In this document: in pieces, positions 44,762 to 58,487 of the stretch | Layout: each line of letters begins with the position of its first letter | How positions within the stretch are numbered: the stretch's first letter is position 1 | Assembly: GCA_964036195.1 (NCBI GenBank) | Contig: OZ038459.1 | Coordinates: 5,391,206 to 5,455,205 of the forward strand | Reading direction: 5' to 3' | DNA length: 64,000 nt | DNA from: Sphaerolaimus hirsutus | Lineage: Eukaryota > Nematoda > Chromadorea > Monhysterida > Sphaerolaimidae | Notes under the pieces: generated by a model | The model's input: only the letters and a program-made list of their open reading frames with translations | Told to the model about the DNA's origin: nothing | Databases searched by the model: none | Position numbers and translations under genes: made by a program

Positions 44762-45195
44762 CAGGGACGTATCCAGGATTTTTGAGCGGGGGGGGCTGCT
44801 TGTTTACGGAGGCCGTTGAGGGGGGGGGGCTCAGCCCCCCCCCCTAAAATGTTAGCTACATAGTGGCGGAATGGCGACATGGCGCTGGCGCCATTAGTAG
44901 GCGCCACGCCATGGCGCCGTTGGCGTTGGCGCCAGCGCCATGGAACGCTGTATATGTATGTAAATATACATACAAAACAGCAAAAAGCACAACATTGAGT
45001 GTATTTATAACGATTTGCGGCCACATGGAGCAAATCTGATGATAATACCTTATGTGTGGTGAAGAATGCGCGCTTGCGCGCAAAATTTTTTACGCTGACG
45101 TTGAAAAAGTCGAATTTTCCGGTCACTTTCTGGTCTCGCCCCGGGAGGGGGGGGGGCTGCAGCCCCCCCCCCGCCCCCCCCCGGATACGGCCCTG
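44762..45195. mobile_element. Second hAT-like copy, perfect 8-bp TSD, nested in another MITE
   Basis: Same ends as the copy at 42,671 (cagggacgtatccagg ... ggatacggccctg). Flanks 44,754-44,761 and 45,196-45,203 are both AGTTGACA. The flanking agttgac words belong to the CTAGTTGAC family, so this copy jumped into an older MITE. Confidence 0.9.
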
Positions 45196-45203
45196 AGTTG
45201 ACA

Positions 45204-46552
45204 CATGTACATATGTCAACTGGTCGTGTCAACTCAGATTTCGGCTTCACGTGTCGCTCAGCGATCTTCCAATGCACTTGCCGTAAAAATTATCTTTCAA
45301 AGTTGCCGCATGTGCATTTGGAGATCGCCCCGCGACAGCTGAAGCCGACATCTGAGTTGACACAAACCAGTTGACGCACTTGTGTCAATTAGTGTGCGGG
45401 CCTCCATTGTGGCGAAATTGCTTTTCGTGATCTGCTTTGCTTTACCGCTCGGTAAGAGAATTGAACTTGACAAAGTTACCTTCTGCTGTGGTCGTTTATT
45501 TTTTGTTAAAAGCATACTCGCACACTTGAAAAACATGAAAGTAGGATGTAGTTGACGACCGAAACTTCTAAAGTGATAACTTTGTTTTTAACACGTTTGA
45601 GTTGACCACAATTTTTTTATCTTCAGCAGTAGTTGACAAACACCTCATTCTGCTAAATACAAAATTCTTAAAAACAGATTTTCCAGCTTTGTTAATTTTG
45701 GTTGTCCACAAAAAGTGCGTTATTTACAGGGCCAATATTTCTCGTTTTAGTACCACCTCGTAGATTTATCTCATTTTAACGCAAAATTCATCATATCACA
45801 CACCTGGTCAAAAAAATCTTAGCTCATGCACTGTGTAAAATACGCATTGTATTTTTTACGCGCACCCAAACAGCGACAATACATTTTTAAGTAGGCAAAT
45901 TTCACAAAGAATATTTCGCCGCTGCCAGGTATTTTATCATCGCTCGTTAGTTCAATAGGGAATTTAAAGTAGTGTGAGTGCGCGGCTTTTTCAGTTGACG
46001 CGCCAGTTCGCTTTGCGGCAGCCGATAATCATTCTAGTTAGCGTTTTAAATTGTCACCCGTGTCAAGTAAAATGTTTACATGTCAAATGCGAACTCGTTT
46101 TGGCACACGGCAAACGACGGCCGGAAAATTTATACGGAAATTTCGTAAACTCCTAAATTAGCCTTAGAATGCACTCGAGTTTAAGTGAATGAAGTGTCTG
46201 TCAACTTCGGTTGACGGAGATCAAAAATAACTCAAATTAGTCAACTCAAACTCATTCAAAGTTTAAATACACCTAGGTATTATAAGTTACCAAAACTTCG
46301 GTTGAAACCTAACGCTTGCCGTTTTACAATTCGCAACTTTCCTTCCTTTCCACCACTTCACAGCGCGCTTCCAAAATCATAACGCAAAGTGCAAAAGCAG
46401 ATAAAGTCTTGTCGCGCGGCCGGGGCATTGCCCTGCTCGGTGCCGCGCGGCTGAATGCAGACGCGCGTGTTTATTTGTGTGTGAATTGCACTGCCCCATT
46501 TGCGTCGCGGCGGCGGGAAATTGAATTTGAGTTGGGTTGGAATGGAGCGGCG
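45204..46552. other. No gene seen
   Basis: The right part of the MITE interrupted by the hAT copy extends to about 45,400 (gtgtcaactcag / ctgagttgacac mirrored). The rest is AT-rich with a CpG-dense patch at 46,410-46,530. Confidence 0.5.
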
Positions 46553-46830
46553 CTAACTAGTTGACGATGACGCTAAATGTCAACTGGTTCCCATTCCAAT
46601 TTAAAGCTTGCTGATCAGTAACGCTGTGGAATACGCATTTTTGTGTACACATACACTTGATGCCGGTCTTGTAAAGTGCAGATACCGCAATATTTTTATT
46701 CCACACTATGTAACTACGGCTCATTGCAACACGATTCAGCATTAGGTAGTTTGTCAGCTCGTGAGCAAGCTTCGAATTGGGATGGAACCCAGTTGACATT
46801 CGGTGCAATGTCAACTAGCTTGCAGGGCCC
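46553..46830. mobile_element. MITE, CTAGTTGAC family
   Basis: Inverted ends ctagttgacgatgacg and caatgtcaactagc around a 278-bp element; interior ggttcccattccaatt / aattgggatggaacc is mirrored too. Confidence 0.75.
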
Positions 46831-48458
46831 TTTGCAAGACTCTCTCCAACCTACCCACCCACTTAAACACCCCCAACCCCCCACATCCACACTTCCCCAG
46901 CCACGCTCTATCGCAGTGTGCAGTGCCCCGGCGCCTGCACTGCACACTGCGCGTTTGTGTACGCACGCGTGTTTTGTGTACGCGGGCAAGTACGCGCCGC
47001 GGCGCCATGCATGGCTGCACTCTCTGGGGCCGCGCTGTGTGTGCAGTCTGTGGAAACGTGTTTGTGGGCACGTGTGTGGCTGGGGTTTTGTTGGGGGGTT
47101 GGGGGGGGGGTTAAGTTTGGTGGAAGGTGGAATGGGTTGCCTTTTTTTGTTGGTTGAGATTATATTTGAATTTAAAAGTTTATGTAGGTTATCTTAGGGG
47201 TTTTTTGTGGTCATGTTATGCATAGGCGCCAATGTCTGTGATATATTTACTACTTTATACATAATTAAACATTACTTGGCAGAGTGTTGACTACATTTGA
47301 CGTTGTGTTTATCTCAAAAATGTACATAAATATATGAAAAATATGCTGAGAAATGCCTGAAAAATATGTGCAAAATTGCTATATAATAGTGTCATTCTTG
47401 GCATCTTTTATATCTGGCCTGGGAAGGGGGGGGCGCTTTTTATTAATGACCTGTTTTCATTGGTCTAGTATACCAGTATTCTCTGATACACTCTGTTTGA
47501 CACTTATTGGCATCAAAAAGCCTGCTATGACTGGAAACATGGTTTCACAAACTTTACATTACCCCCCCCCCCCATTTCACATGTGTGTCACTATCTCTTT
47601 CTACAGGTTTTTGCAGGGCAATGCTAGGGCAGACTGCATTTAGGTTATTTTGTTGTGCACACTTGTCTCTGGGGGTTCACTTGCATAAAATGATGTTGTG
47701 TAAAATTGTCTTGGTTGTAAATAAATGTAATTTTCTTGTTATACATGAGAATGAAAATAAGTATACTTGGCGGACCGCTAAGTGTGCACAGAATCCTATC
47801 ATAATTTAATGAATAAAATCTTGCAATAAATCTTGTAATTAATTATTCCATAGTAAAAACGAAATATGATGAAAAGCTGTATAATTTTTGGTTCATAATT
47901 CAGATGGGTTATGGTAGGTTTCCATACTAAGTGTTTTTCACTTTCCATACCAAGTGTTTTATCCAACTTTTCAACATGAAAGTATTTTTCATGAATTCAG
48001 AACTTCTGATTCTGCATGCACAACAAGTGCTCTCCACCCCAGACCCCCCAGAAATATAGGTAATTCCCAACTCTGCACACACCCAGCATTTTCCAATCCA
48101 GTGCACCGCGCGCACCCCCCGCACATACATACATTACACACTTGTTGTGTACACCCCCCTTGTGTGTGCCCTATGTATTAGGTTACAACACAAAGAGAAG
48201 TAGTGCAGTGCAGCCCCCCCCCGTTGCTGCATGCGGGCGCTGCGACACTTTTCATGTGCACGTTTTTAGTGTTTTGCTCGCGTTTTCTGTGCACTTTTTG
48301 GCTCCGCGCAGTGCGAAGTTGTTGTGTTTTCGGTTTTTGATTTTTTGGGAAGTTTTTTTAAAGTCGTTTTTATGTCTACTTTTTTAAATTTTGCGCGGTA
48401 ATTAAACAATTTTTTTCATCTTTCAGAGCGATTTGAATATCACTAAATTCGTGAAATC
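46831..48458. other. CpG-rich patch and repeats upstream of the zinc-finger gene
   Basis: 46,900-47,110 is GC-rich; 47,761-47,938 is a GTATACTTGGCGGAC MITE copy with a degraded right end; 48,200-48,330 is CpG-rich and the best promoter candidate for the zinc-finger gene. No coding frame with support. Confidence 0.45.
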
Positions 48459-51400
48459 ATGAAAAGCGAAACTTCTAACGACAATAACAAAAATATAAAC
48501 AACAATAATATTTTTGGTCGTTCTTCCGATGCGGAAACGAAATTTAACACCGGCGAAAATGTCGCCGGGCCTTTGGATTTTTCAAAACTGGCCCTAGTCG
48601 ATCATACGAAAATCGCCGTGGCCCAAAATTTGGTTATGAAATCGAAATCTAGAAGGAAGCCCAGTGCGCCCGTGAAAAGAGTGCTGGTTAAAGGCGCTGC
48701 AAATGCCACGGTAAAATCTGGTTTGATTTTGCGATTCGTCACGTGTAGTTTCGGCCCGGGAACTTTGGTCCATTGGAATTTGATTGGTCGAATTTCGCAA
48801 TTTATTATTATTTATTTATTTGGGCATTGTTTATTTGTTAAAAGCAAGGTGGCTTGGGTGATATAATTAGCGTAAAAAATGTTCGCCGCACGTGCTGAAA
48901 TTTTCCATTTAGATTTTTCGAACTTTTTATGGAGATTAGTAACTGCGGAGTTGCAGAAATCCAGTTTAATATTTCGCCAATCTGAATTTGATTAAACAAT
49001 CAAATCGATTTTTTGCAAGCAACATCTAGGTAAATTTTGAATTGAGTCTTTTCCTGTAATTTAAAAAAATGCAGAAATACGAAGTTAACACTAACAGCCT
49101 AGGTAAATGTCGATTGAATGTAGAACATTTATTTACAGCGTGCGTGGCTAATTGTTTTCCAACCTTCAACCTATTTTAAACTTAATGGCAGCATACACTG
49201 GTAGTTTACTTATGAAAGTTAAAAAATTTAGTAGGCTGATAAATAAGCCCCTGTTCGGTTTTCCTGGAATGGGGTTTTTTTACTCTCCCACAATTTACCT
49301 AGTCGATGACACACAAATGGCATTTGAGTTTATTCATCAGTTTACAAATTTTTAGTTTACTGATATGATAGTGAACTAGTCTGTGCGTCGCCAATGTCAC
49401 CTCAAAAATTTATTTTCCCAAAAAAAATCTCTCAGCCGCCGCCAGTTGACGCGAAGCCACCATCGCGCCAGGAAAATGGCGCCAGCGCCAATTCGAACAC
49501 CAATGCGATTTTGGCGAGGAGCCAAGTTGGCGCCATTCCGCTGCCCGTTTTGTACGGACCACCGATTCCTTCTAATCATATCGGTTTGTGGGAAATGGAA
49601 GTTTTCTGGCTTTTTTGGAAAAATTTACGTGTTTGTGTGTGTGTGGAGCACCAATGTAACAATGTAGCACCATATTTTGACACTATGCTTTATCCAATTT
49701 GCCCCTATGGCTCGAACTATATGGCGCACCACACACAGAAATTTAACTAGGTAATTCTTTTAAAGTCCGAACGCAGCAAAATTTGTACGTTTTTCGCTTT
49801 TCAAAGATTATGAGCTCCGCAATCAAGTTCCGATTTTTCACAGTTCCAGCTTTTGAGCTACTAAGAAAAATTTTGTTACGCACGTGCAGAAAACTGTTAT
49901 CATTACCTATACCCTATACATGAAAAAACCTGTGACAAATTTTTCCATTACTTTACAAAAGTTGCATGCAGTAGGTATTGTTAGCTAGCTGCAAGTGTAA
50001 AGTTACAATTATTCATAACAATGGTTTGCATTTTCTGTAGAAGGATTATTAGAGTGTATTGAGCACATCTGTCATGCAAAGTGTTGATTATCATGCAAAA
50101 TGTCAAGTGTCATGTGAAATGTCAAGCAAAGTGTAATTGTCATGACAAATGTCATGCAAAGTGTAAATTATGTACCAAAATGTTATGTTTTTTTCCAAGG
50201 CTTATGTGATGTATCCATAAGATTTGGATACAAAACATAAGATTTGGATCCAATTTGCTTGACAATTGACACTTTAATTCATTTATGTCATGCAATCGAC
50301 ACTTTGCATTACATTTGACATGACATTTGACACTTTACATAGCTTGGGACTGCCCCCAGTTCTGTGAACAAACAGGTAGAAACTCAAGCCACATCAAAAA
50401 AATTATAAAAATATATAAAAATTTTATAAAATTTTACAAAAATACGAATTTTTTACAATTTAATGAAAATTTTACAAAAGTTCGACTTTTTATACAATTT
50501 TTATTTTGGAATTTTTCATTTTTCATTTTTTTTCTCCTGGGATTTTGCCAACCCTGCTCACAAGAGTAGTCAAGCAGAACATAAAAACGAAACTGAAAAG
50601 CGGAACTCGTAAAAATTGTTCAAATTTTGTTTGAGTTCAGACTTTTTAAAGGAGCGTTAGTAAGATTTTTTGAAAATTCCTTGCCATTATCGAATCGAAT
50701 ATCCAAGATCCAGACTTTTATATTTATTATTGATGGTGAAAAGCCACGTCTCCAAAATTTGGCGCCAGGCATCATAATCTGAACCCCCCAAAAACGTCAC
50801 AGGACCCATCTTCAAGTGTCAATTCTGCCCTGCCACTTTTGTCAACTATGAGATCGCCTCGCGCCACAGCCATTTGGCAATGCACCCTGGCAATGTGCCA
50901 ACGCAGCTGCAGGCCGCTTTGGCAAGCGGCCAAAATGGCGCCGAATTACTGGCAAATAACTTTCCTGGGTTTGTTGGGGCACAATTGGGGTAAAATTTCT
51001 CAAAAATCTCTCCGGATAGGTGGATAGCTGGGTGATTTGGGGGAGGGGGTTCTGGGGCTAGTAGCCAAAAATTTTGCCTCCGGTATAGATAGATAGCAGG
51101 GCGGTTTGGGGGGAGTAACCCCCCCCCCTTTTCCTACCCATGGGGATCGGGATTGTATTATGAATTTTCCGAATTTTTAAGTTCCGCATTGTAGTCGCGG
51201 GATCTTGGTCGGGATAGCTGAATACCGAAAATTATCAGAATTCAGGATTGGGATTCCGTTTGAACCCTATCCTCAACTACATACAGTTGACGGATGGTAA
51301 AAATAACTCATTCCAGTAAACTCGAATGCGTTCAATGCTGATTTATGAGTTGACTGAAGTTTTAAACTTCCAATGGTAAACTAGTGTGTCAGTTAACTCA

Positions 51401-53416
51401 TAAAATGCTCCAATTAAATCGTATCATTCAGGATCGCCTCGCCGCCTTCATGTTCCCTGCAAGGACAAACTTTGGCTGCGCAACAATCGACAAACGCAAA
51501 TGACGCAAACGCAAAATGCGACGCGAAAACGCAGAACGCGCAAACGCAATCTGCGCGGCTAGACAAAAGTATTGCCGCCATCGTGAATGACGTCATCGAT
51601 ACGGTGCGCGACAATCAAAATGGGACACCCGGGTGCAAATCCGACGGCGGCTCCACTGATACGAGACAAAGTGAACAGAGGGATTCTGTTTGCAGTGTGG
51701 GTCCGAAAAGAATGAGTTATGGGTGCGATTTTTGCGACTACAAGACTAATAGGTTGGTTTGGAGTTGGGGGCTTAGGTTTTTCCTGGTGTCAATTCCGCA
51801 AGTTGAGAACTAAAAAAAAACAATTTAGGGACGAGAAGTAAGATGGTAAGTGGAAAGTGAACGTAAATTTCTTATAGTTTTTTAAAGCATCCTCTTGGTT
51901 TTCACTTTTTACTTCTCATTTCCCTTCTATCTTCGAAATTTTTACTTTAGATTTCACTTCTAAATTTATTTTACTTTAAATTTTTTACTTCTTTTAAATC
52001 AACATTTTCCCCAAATCGACTTTCACCAGAACTGTCCATATCCAGAAACAGGCTAGCACTAAAAGCAACCATCGTCGCATCGTGTACCCAGAGGATACCT
52101 AAAATACCCAAAAATACGTCTAAATACTCCTAAATACTCAATTTGATACCCAAATCCCCCAAACAGGAACTCGTCGCTGCAGCGGCACCTGCGCGTGCAC
52201 AATGGCGCGCTCGAGTTTCAATGCACACACTGCAACAAAAATCTACGCGACCGGTCCAGTTTGCACAGGCACATCAGGGTGGTCCACGAAATGCACAAGC
52301 CGTTTAAATGCGCATTTTGTCAAATGACGTTGGTTTTTTGTTGGTCTTTACTTTGTCTATTAAAGGGTGGTCAAATTATCGTAGAGGTAATCGGGGGTCT
52401 CCAACATCATCCAATATCTCCAATTTGAAGCATGTTTCTTTTAACTGATTTTATGAAATACGCAGTATTTGCTAAATAACGTGAAAATTTTGCATGGAAA
52501 TTTTGAACGTGGATGCAAAAACTTGATCATATGCAAAGGGGGGGATTTTTTGAGGGGGGTTCCTCACTCGTCTAATAGTGGAGAATGATTCAAGGAGGGA
52601 TCGATTCAAGCAAATAACACCCCATTCACTCCCATCCAACCCCGGGCTTGCAGTTTCGCCCTGAAGCAGCAGCTGCGCGTGCACGAGCGCCGGCACACGG
52701 GGGACAAGCCGCACGCGTGCGCCCAGTGCGGCAAGGGCTACGTGACCCGCTCCGAGCTCGCCAGGCACAAGAGGGAGGTGCACGGCGTCGCCTTGAGTTG
52801 CGAGGAGTGCGGCGAGGTGGGTGGAGGGGGGTTGGGGGGGGGGGTTGCCTTGCGACCATGTTTAATGTTCGATATTTTTGTGACATTCGATATTCGATAT
52901 ATCGATTAAGGTTCAAACGGGACCGCGGTCCCGGTACATGGTTCGGCAAAAAGTCGGGACTGGGGCGGTCCCGGTCCCGACACCCCAGTCCCGGTCCCGA
53001 CATTCGAGATGAAAAAAAATCGATTTTCGATATGATATATCGTCCCAACCCTATCCATTTGCACATGGCTGTAGGTTTTTTCGGTGTCTAGCTTGATTGA
53101 TCCAGCAAAAAATCTGGCAGCAGTAATGTTTAAATCCCTGTAAAATATAAAATGCCATGCAAAATGGCTAACGTGCGGCAATTATAATTTCGCGCAATGG
53201 TGATTTAAGATTTCCAATTCTATGCTTTTTTGATTTCATTAGATTACAAAAATATCTCGCCTAATTTTTGAGCTGTCCGATCGAAAACGGACTTCACCTA
53301 TAAAATTGTCGAAATTCGAATTTAATTTTCAGGTTTTCGGCCTGAAAAGTCAGCTAAACGATCACGCGAGGGAGGTGCACGGCATGTTCAAAATGGATCT
53401 CAAATCTTTGCAGTGA
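48459..53416 (+). CDS. C2H2 zinc-finger protein, six fingers, 7 exons (host gene)
   Basis: Exons 48459-48710, 49436-49583, 50803-50968, 51432-51752, 52167-52328, 52654-52816 and 53333-53416 give 431 residues, all in phase. After an Asn-rich N-terminus and a basic patch (KSRRKPSAPVKR) come six Cys2-His2 fingers: FKCQFC...H-x4-H, then a Gln/Asn/Ala-rich spacer, then YGCDFC, FQCTHC, FKCAFC, HACAQC and LSCEEC units, several split by introns. The TGDKPH linker before finger five is the classic animal form. It is probably a sequence-specific transcription factor; finger identity is too generic to name an orthologue. Introns are 0.3-1.2 kb and filled with transposon fragments, in contrast to the 40-100-nt introns of the Polinton. 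Promoter likely in the CpG-rich DNA at 48,200-48,330. Confidence 0.85.
50060..50357. mobile_element. CAGTCCC foldback copy in intron 2 of the zinc-finger gene
   Basis: Repeated tcatgcaaaatgtcaagtgtcatg words on the left are mirrored on the right (tgacatttgacactttacat), ending cttgggactgcccccag. Same family as the intron-forming copy at 34,826. Confidence 0.6.
52830..53070. repeat. Palindromic TCGATAT-rich insertion in intron 6
   Basis: Words such as cgatattcgatatatcg and the mirrored end tcgatatgatatatcg surround a ggtcccggtcccg repeat; probably a degraded element. Confidence 0.5.
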
Positions 53417-54270
53417 ATCCAAAAATTGTTTATAAATATTTTTGTAAAAAGTTGATGTGGTCGTGAGTATGGGGTTTGACCTTAATATATTAAAAAGATT
53501 AAGGCATTATTCTAAAAAAATCCCATTTTTATGGCCATTCAAGTTTTGGATGTTTGAATTTATTGTTGTGTCTACCTATTTAGCTTTCCTTCTAGTGTAA
53601 ATAATATACCTATACATGTAGTGTAGTGTTTTTCATGTTCTCTGTTTGCGTTTCCCTCGGAGTGTGTGCAGTGGAAAATTGCAATTAATGTATAGGTAGT
53701 TTTTTTATATTTACTTTTTCGCAAAAACTAAAAATCTGACTACCCCATTTGAACGCCCCATCTGACTACTCACACCCAAGCATTATTTTCTGCTTAAAGT
53801 GGCTTATAGTTGGGGCTAAACCCGCTTTATTCATGTTTCAATAATTAGGGCTCATAAAGGGCTAACTAAAATCTCCACTCCTAGTAAGAGCCACTCGCAA
53901 AATCGAGTATAAAAATCTGGTGGCCTTTTGGTCATTTAGTTTTGCAGCCTGGCGCCAAGGCGCCGAGGTGTGATTTTGCACCTGAAACACTATGGGCGCT
54001 GGATGTCAACTGGTTTGCATGTCAACTCAGATTTCAGTTGACGGGTCTAATCAGCTGCTTTATCGTCTTTGAACGGGGTAGTCTAGATATCCTGTGTGCG
54101 TTTCGGCGCCGAAAAATCGTGCTTTACATTTTGAAAATGCCCAATTTATTTTTTTACTGATTTTGCTGTGAATTTGATTAAGAAATTCAGCAGTGTTAAT
54201 AGAAAGTGAAAATCGATGGAAAAATGTTTAAATAAATTGGGGGTTTTCGCGAAATAATTACTTGTGATTT
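53417..54270. other. Downstream of the zinc-finger gene, no gene seen
   Basis: AT-rich; contains a fragment of the CTAGTTGAC family at about 54,000-54,050 (tggatgtcaactgg). Confidence 0.5.
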
Positions 54271-54481
54271 TTTAGCTGGAGTTTGTATAAAGTTGTTTCG
54301 TGTTCAAAATTAGAGACGTTTAGAATTCTATAAGCCTTGTTTATGTTCATGTTTCATTTAGAATGCAGTGCTTATCGTTTAGAATTTTTTAAGTCAAAGT
54401 TTTTTTATAGGTATAATGTAGCATCATTTATTACCGTATCAAAGGTCGTGTTGTTTAGAATTCGTTTCAAATATTAATATA

Positions 54482-54919
54482 CCGTATTACCTCGAATTAT
54501 CCCCCCCCCCTTGAATTGACCCCCCCCTCGAATTAACCCCCCCTCAAAATCGGCTGGGGAAATAATAAACCCCCCCTCGAAATACCCCCCCCCCTTCGGA
54601 ATGATGTACGTCATGTATGCAATGTACATGATGTATATTACTGTTTATTTGTATTGCAACTACACATGGACATGTTTGTGTAGCTAATCTACGTTTGTAT
54701 GTCCAAATATATCTTGTTTGGACACATTTATTACCTGTTTTTGGCATGCAAATGCCTACTTTTTACTACGATCCTTACGAAAATTTCTGACGAAATAATA
54801 AGACCCCCCCCCTCGAATAAACCCCCCCCTCGAATAAACCCCCCCCCTCGAATTAACCCCCCCTCAAATTTTGCTGGCGAAATAATAAACCCCCATGGGG
54901 GTATTTCGAGGTAATACGG
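54482..54919. mobile_element. 438-bp TA element with an empty site in copy 2
   Basis: Ends ccgtattacctcgaatta and gtatttcgaggtaatacgg, flanked by TA. Copy 2 (near 61,675) has the uninterrupted site. It landed directly beside an older element whose end is ccgtattacctct. Confidence 0.85.
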
Positions 54920-56195
54920 TATACCGTATTACCTCTATTGTTACCCACACACTAGTTTTCAAGCAAAAATTCACAAATTGGGAAACCGCCTAATCAGCAT
55001 TGAACACCTTTGAGTTTACTGCAATTTAGTTATTTTGTTATTTTGAATCCCCATCAACTGTTGACAGACACTTCATTCCAGGAAACTGAAATGCGCTCAA
55101 AGTTGATTTATGAGTTTTCAACAATTTCGGAGAGTACTAATGTGCGTAGAGCCAATAACTCCCCCGTGGAGTCGTTTTTGATCTGCTATAAAGTTTGGAT
55201 TAAGAATATTTTCAAGGGGGGGGCTTATTCGATGTAATACGGTGCTATAACTGATGACCATCTCGCTCGCTGACACTATCTATTTACTTATCACACTTTT
55301 TGTGATTTCGACCGGCGCGACATTTCGACATTTCGCTTTTTCATGCATCCGATTTCACTTGTATTCATTCGTTACCATGCAGGACCAAATTTCACTTGCG
55401 TTGATGTATTTTTTTGGAATCTTGCCAACAAAAATTTTGGAGCCATTATTCGGTGAATATTTCGTGGAGTACTATCTATTTATAACTGTTTACTTGTTCA
55501 TATTTACGTTATACACATATTTATATACATGCCTTGATCGCATTTTTCTCAAACGAATGTTATCAATAGAGTTGAATTTATAAAAGATTAGAAATGTTTA
55601 AAATGAACGCTCGAAAATATGGACTTTTTCGTGAGGAAATATCTTGTGCTTGGTTATTTACCAAAATAGACGCTACCGTATTTGTCCGATTAGTCAATAG
55701 GACTATTAAAAAAATGAAAGTATAGTTAAGTCTAATTTTAGTAGATATCAAGGCCCCGGGAACTTTACAAATATGTGGGCTTCTGGTTTTTCTGATTTGT
55801 AATCTGATGTTCAGGGTTTTTTTGGTTATGGCGCTGGCGGGATTGGCGTTCGCGTCATTTGCGGCGGTGTTGACACTGATAAAAATACGACCCCCCCCCC
55901 CCCGTTCGCCGGTCACTGCTTGCAATCGCCCCCCCCCCCGCTCTACAAATCCTGCCTATATCACTGAGCTGGTTTTGTACAGGGGTCTCCAAGATTTTGG
56001 CCCTCGCGGGGGCTGGATAGATAGCGAATCGCTCCTCCGGAGGGATAGATAGCTGAAAAATTTTCTGGGGGGGGGCTGGGCGGGGGCATAATATATGAGC
56101 TTTTTCAAGGTGAAGAAGGCAGAAAGGGGGAAAAATCGCTAATAATCAATTAAAAGTAGGTTGAAAATGGCTAAAAATAGGTATATAACCATGTA

Positions 56196-57423
56196 CCGTA
56201 TTTCCTCGAAATACCCCCACAGGTTTCATTTTTCAGAGTGGAAATTTTGAGAGAAAAACGTGAAAAATGCAACAATAACCACCATTTATAAGTTTTTACA
56301 GCCTTATATAAGGATGTAGATGGTATAAACGATGTTCTAACGTAACACAGTAACAGAGTTGCAAAAACGTATTTACGTTTACCCGAAATACCCGGTTATT
56401 CGGGTATTTATACTTACGTTTACGTTTACGTTTTCATAAAATACCGTTACGTTTTGTTACGTTTTCCTGGCCGAAATACCCGGGTACCAGAGAAAACATA
56501 AAAAACGTTGTGAGACCCAATTTTTTTTGGTAAAATGTAATTTCCGTCATAAATTTCCGACAACTTTAAAAATTTTGCGCGCCAGCGTACACTTTGCATT
56601 GCAGCTACACATAAATATACTAGTTTGTGTATCTACGTTTTTATGTCCAAATATATCCTGTTTGGACACATTTATTACCTGTTTTGGGCATGCAAATGCC
56701 TACTATTTACTACGATACTTACGAAAATTTCTGACGAAATAATAAGACCCCCCCCCCTCGAATAAACCCCCTCCCTAGAATTCACCCCCCTCAAATTTGC
56801 TGGCGAAATAATAAACCCCCATGGGGGTATTTCGAGGTAATACGTTAGGTATATTCAATATTCAAATTATTCTATAGTTAGACCCCACCTCCGTGCAGAG
56901 TATTACGTATTACTTCCCCAACTCGAATTGTGCCAAATGCTTATTAAAAAAGTCGGCGGATGCTGTTATTTAGTGGCTTCCGTGGATTGATTTTGAGCTA
57001 TTTGAAGATCAAATGTTTAATCAACTCGATGAATCGCCATAGTATAAATTTTGTGTGACATAACACTTGGGAAAACGTTGACAGAATGTGAAAAATTGAT
57101 TGAAAAACCGGCGAAAAAATAGAAGGGCAGCTTCCAAAAGACGGTGTCGGCATAATAGAAAGTCGGTGAAAAATAGAAGGGCGCCCTTCTATTAGATGAA
57201 ACACGGTAATGATTTTTTTACGTTTACGTTTTATTTTACGCTTTCCCAGGTATTTTAAAAATACCTTACGTTTTAGTATTTATACTTTTATTTTGGAAAA
57301 GGTATTTACGTTTACGTTTACGTTTTCCAAAAAAAAACAGTATTTGACCAACTCTGCACAGTAAGTGTTTTGAACGTCTGTTATGCATGCCCATTTTGAG
57401 GGGGGTATTTCGAGGAAATACGG
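56196..57423. mobile_element. 1,228-bp TA element with a perfect empty site in copy 2
   Basis: Ends ccgtatttcctcgaaatac and gtatttcgaggaaatacgg. Flanks read ccatg-TA-element-TA-tatagccgg here and ccatg-TA-tatagccgg in copy 2 (near 63,390). Inside are nested relatives, including an ACGTATTTACG element at about 56,349-57,356. No transposase frame. Confidence 0.9.
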
Positions 57424-57944
57424 TATATAGCCGGAAACCATTGAAGGTGGAAAACTATAAAGAGGTGCTAAAATAAGTGATTTTGTGCGAAAATTTGGGC
57501 TAAATTTCTCAAAAACCACTCCAGATAGATAGATAGCTGAGCGATTTGGGGGGGGGTGGTCTTTGGGGGTAGTAGCCAAAAAATTTGCCTTGGGATAGAT
57601 AGATAGCTGAGCGGCCTCCGGGATACATGCTGGCTGGCCGATTTGGGGGGGGGGGCAGCCCCATTGGAGTACGATTGGAGGTATGCCATTCTATTAGATG
57701 ACATACGGTAGCTAAGAATGCGCGACATAATGCGGAGTGCTTGACAAAAACAAATTTAAAAAAAAATTACTTCAATCTATTTTTGTTGACTTTTTTCACT
57801 TTCCCTCGAGTGACATGCTGTGAACTATTTAAATCTCCCTGTCGCGACCCATTGAGGTGGAAAGCTTTAGATTTTCGAACAGACGCTTTTACTCACGCAT
57901 GAGCTTCTCAAATGCATTCGAATGAATGCGTTCACTCCAATGCA

Positions 57945-58487
57945 TAGTTGTGAAGACGTATTTACGTTTACTCGATAAATACGTATACTCGAGTACTGCG
58001 TAAATACGTTTACGTTTCGTCGCGAAAAATTTACCGGTACTCACTTACTCCCGTACTTTTTGAAAGTACGCGAGTACAGAAAACGTATTTTTAATGGACA
58101 GAAAATGTCATTTTGCCAAACAGAAAGTGACAAACAAGACATTCTCCTAAGAAATACTTATCAGGAGAAAAGCACATACCAGAGTGAAAATTGACCATGA
58201 TATACCAGAGTAAAAATTGAAAAATACTGACTTTTTATGTGAGAAAAACACTCATTATCAAGTTTTATGTGGTAAAAGAAAAAATGCCCGTTTTTACGTT
58301 CTCCCAAGAAAAAATTACATTTTTTCTGGGAAAAAGTATTTTACTCACGTTTCACGCAGTGTAAAAGTATATAAAATTACTTTACGTTTTCTGTACTCAG
58401 GGTCAGGGGTGAGTAAAAGAACAATATTTTACGTTTACGTTTACTTTTTTTAAAAGTTCAGTACTTTTGACAGCTCTGCTCTCATGT
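57945..58487. mobile_element. Element of the ACGTATTTACGTTTAC family
   Basis: Starts tagttgtgaagacgtattta and ends cagtacttttgacagctctg; close to the copy at 39,019. Confidence 0.75.

Larger units (their letters stand above)
54271..58032. repeat. Repeated block, copy 1
   Basis: Starts near agctggagtttgtataaagtt and matches 61,468-64,000 at high identity, apart from insertions at 54,482-54,919, about 55,690-55,750 and 56,196-57,423 that copy 2 lacks. Contains C/G tracts and ggatagatagctga words but no gene; the 109-codon hydrophobic frame at 55,254 is frameshifted in copy 2. Confidence 0.85.

Noticed and set aside
46714..47197. Frames up to 173 codons in the GC-rich patch
   Set aside because: Competing frames on both strands, composition-driven, with no recognisable domain.
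55254..55583. 109-codon hydrophobic frame, membrane-protein-like
   Set aside because: The equivalent stretch in the second repeat copy (62,491 onward) is frameshifted and shortened, so the frame is not conserved.
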